Assembly (NCBI RefSeq): GCF_030250645.1
Contig: NZ_JASSVS010000010.1
Span: forward strand, 104,325 to 168,324
Direction: 5' to 3'
Length of the DNA: 64,000 bases
From: Marinobacter azerbaijanicus
Lineage (GTDB): Bacteria; Pseudomonadota; Gammaproteobacteria; Pseudomonadales; Oleiphilaceae
A program made the position numbers and the translations under genes. Below the pieces are notes generated by a model. That model searched no databases and was not told the origin of the DNA. It was given only the letters and a program-made list of their open reading frames with translations. The number at the start of each line of letters is the position of its first letter. Positions within the stretch are counted from its first letter, which is position 1. Positions 63,863 through 64,000 of this stretch are shown piece after piece.

Positions 63863-63891
63863 TCCAGGACTGATGGTGTCGGTGCAGGAGT

Positions 63892-64000
<109 letters not shown>

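Overview
This window looks like a chromosomal contig end from a Marinobacter-like marine gammaproteobacterium. The lineage call is my inference from gene order and protein style: def-fmt-rsmB-trkA divergent from LysM-dprA-tsaC-hemF-aroE, PomAB-type stator genes, yrdA-like/prlC/yheV, and an aa3/caa3-type cox operon with a DUF2909-like gene between ctaE and surf1. I could not run a search. The first gene is cut by the window start. The last ~110 bases are a poly-G/C-rich stretch that looks like a sequencing or assembly artefact.

Layout. (1) 1-5.7 kb: a partial GGDEF gene, a Crp/Fnr regulator, an alkyl-DHAP-synthase-like flavoprotein, a membrane-anchored beta-helix protein and a LysR regulator. 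(2) 5.8-13.6 kb: a catabolic cluster with a BCCT transporter divergent from Rieske oxygenase, aldehyde dehydrogenase, rubredoxin/rubredoxin-reductase fusion, DadA-like amine oxidase and cupin. It is best read as import and oxidative breakdown of an N-methylated or quaternary ammonium osmolyte; the substrate is not proven. (3) 13,589-30,192: a 16.6-kb genomic island in a tRNA-Pro(CGG) gene, bounded by perfect 45-bp direct repeats of the tRNA 3' half. It carries a tyrosine integrase next to the left repeat, a second, frameshifted integrase-like gene, a MbcA/ParS-type antitoxin-domain gene, and a dense set of DNA-modification and defence genes. (4) 30.2-37.8 kb: glyS-glyQ, trkA, rsmB, fmt and def, all on the minus strand. 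(5) 38.2-48.9 kb: LysM protein, dprA, tsaC, hemF, aroE, pomAB, PA4642-like, Hsp20, gamma-carbonic-anhydrase-like protein, prlC and yheV. (6) 49.2-55.5 kb: Na+/H+ antiporter, DUF1653, a 7TM sensor diguanylate cyclase, DoxX, an unknown protein and a MATE exporter. (7) 55.7-63.9 kb: the cytochrome c oxidase operon ctaC-ctaD-ctaE, surf1, a membrane-anchored accessory gene, ctaA, cyoE and a Sco protein. No Cox11/CtaG gene lies in its usual place.

The best candidate for a little-described system is the minus-strand run 21,047-27,779: Dcm-type cytosine methyltransferase, Vsr mismatch endonuclease, a GHKL (Hsp90/MutL/MORC-like) ATPase with a glycine-rich linker, an unknown 276-residue protein, a 248-residue protein and a full-length EcoRII-like endonuclease. 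The genes overlap or nearly abut, which suggests co-expression. It looks like a classical CCWGG restriction-modification-repair set with a three-protein ATPase module inserted between Vsr and the nuclease. Two tandem CCWGG sites and a palindrome lie in the promoter region just upstream of the methyltransferase. A second cytosine methyltransferase paired with an OLD-like ATPase/TOPRIM protein lies on the opposite strand of the same island.
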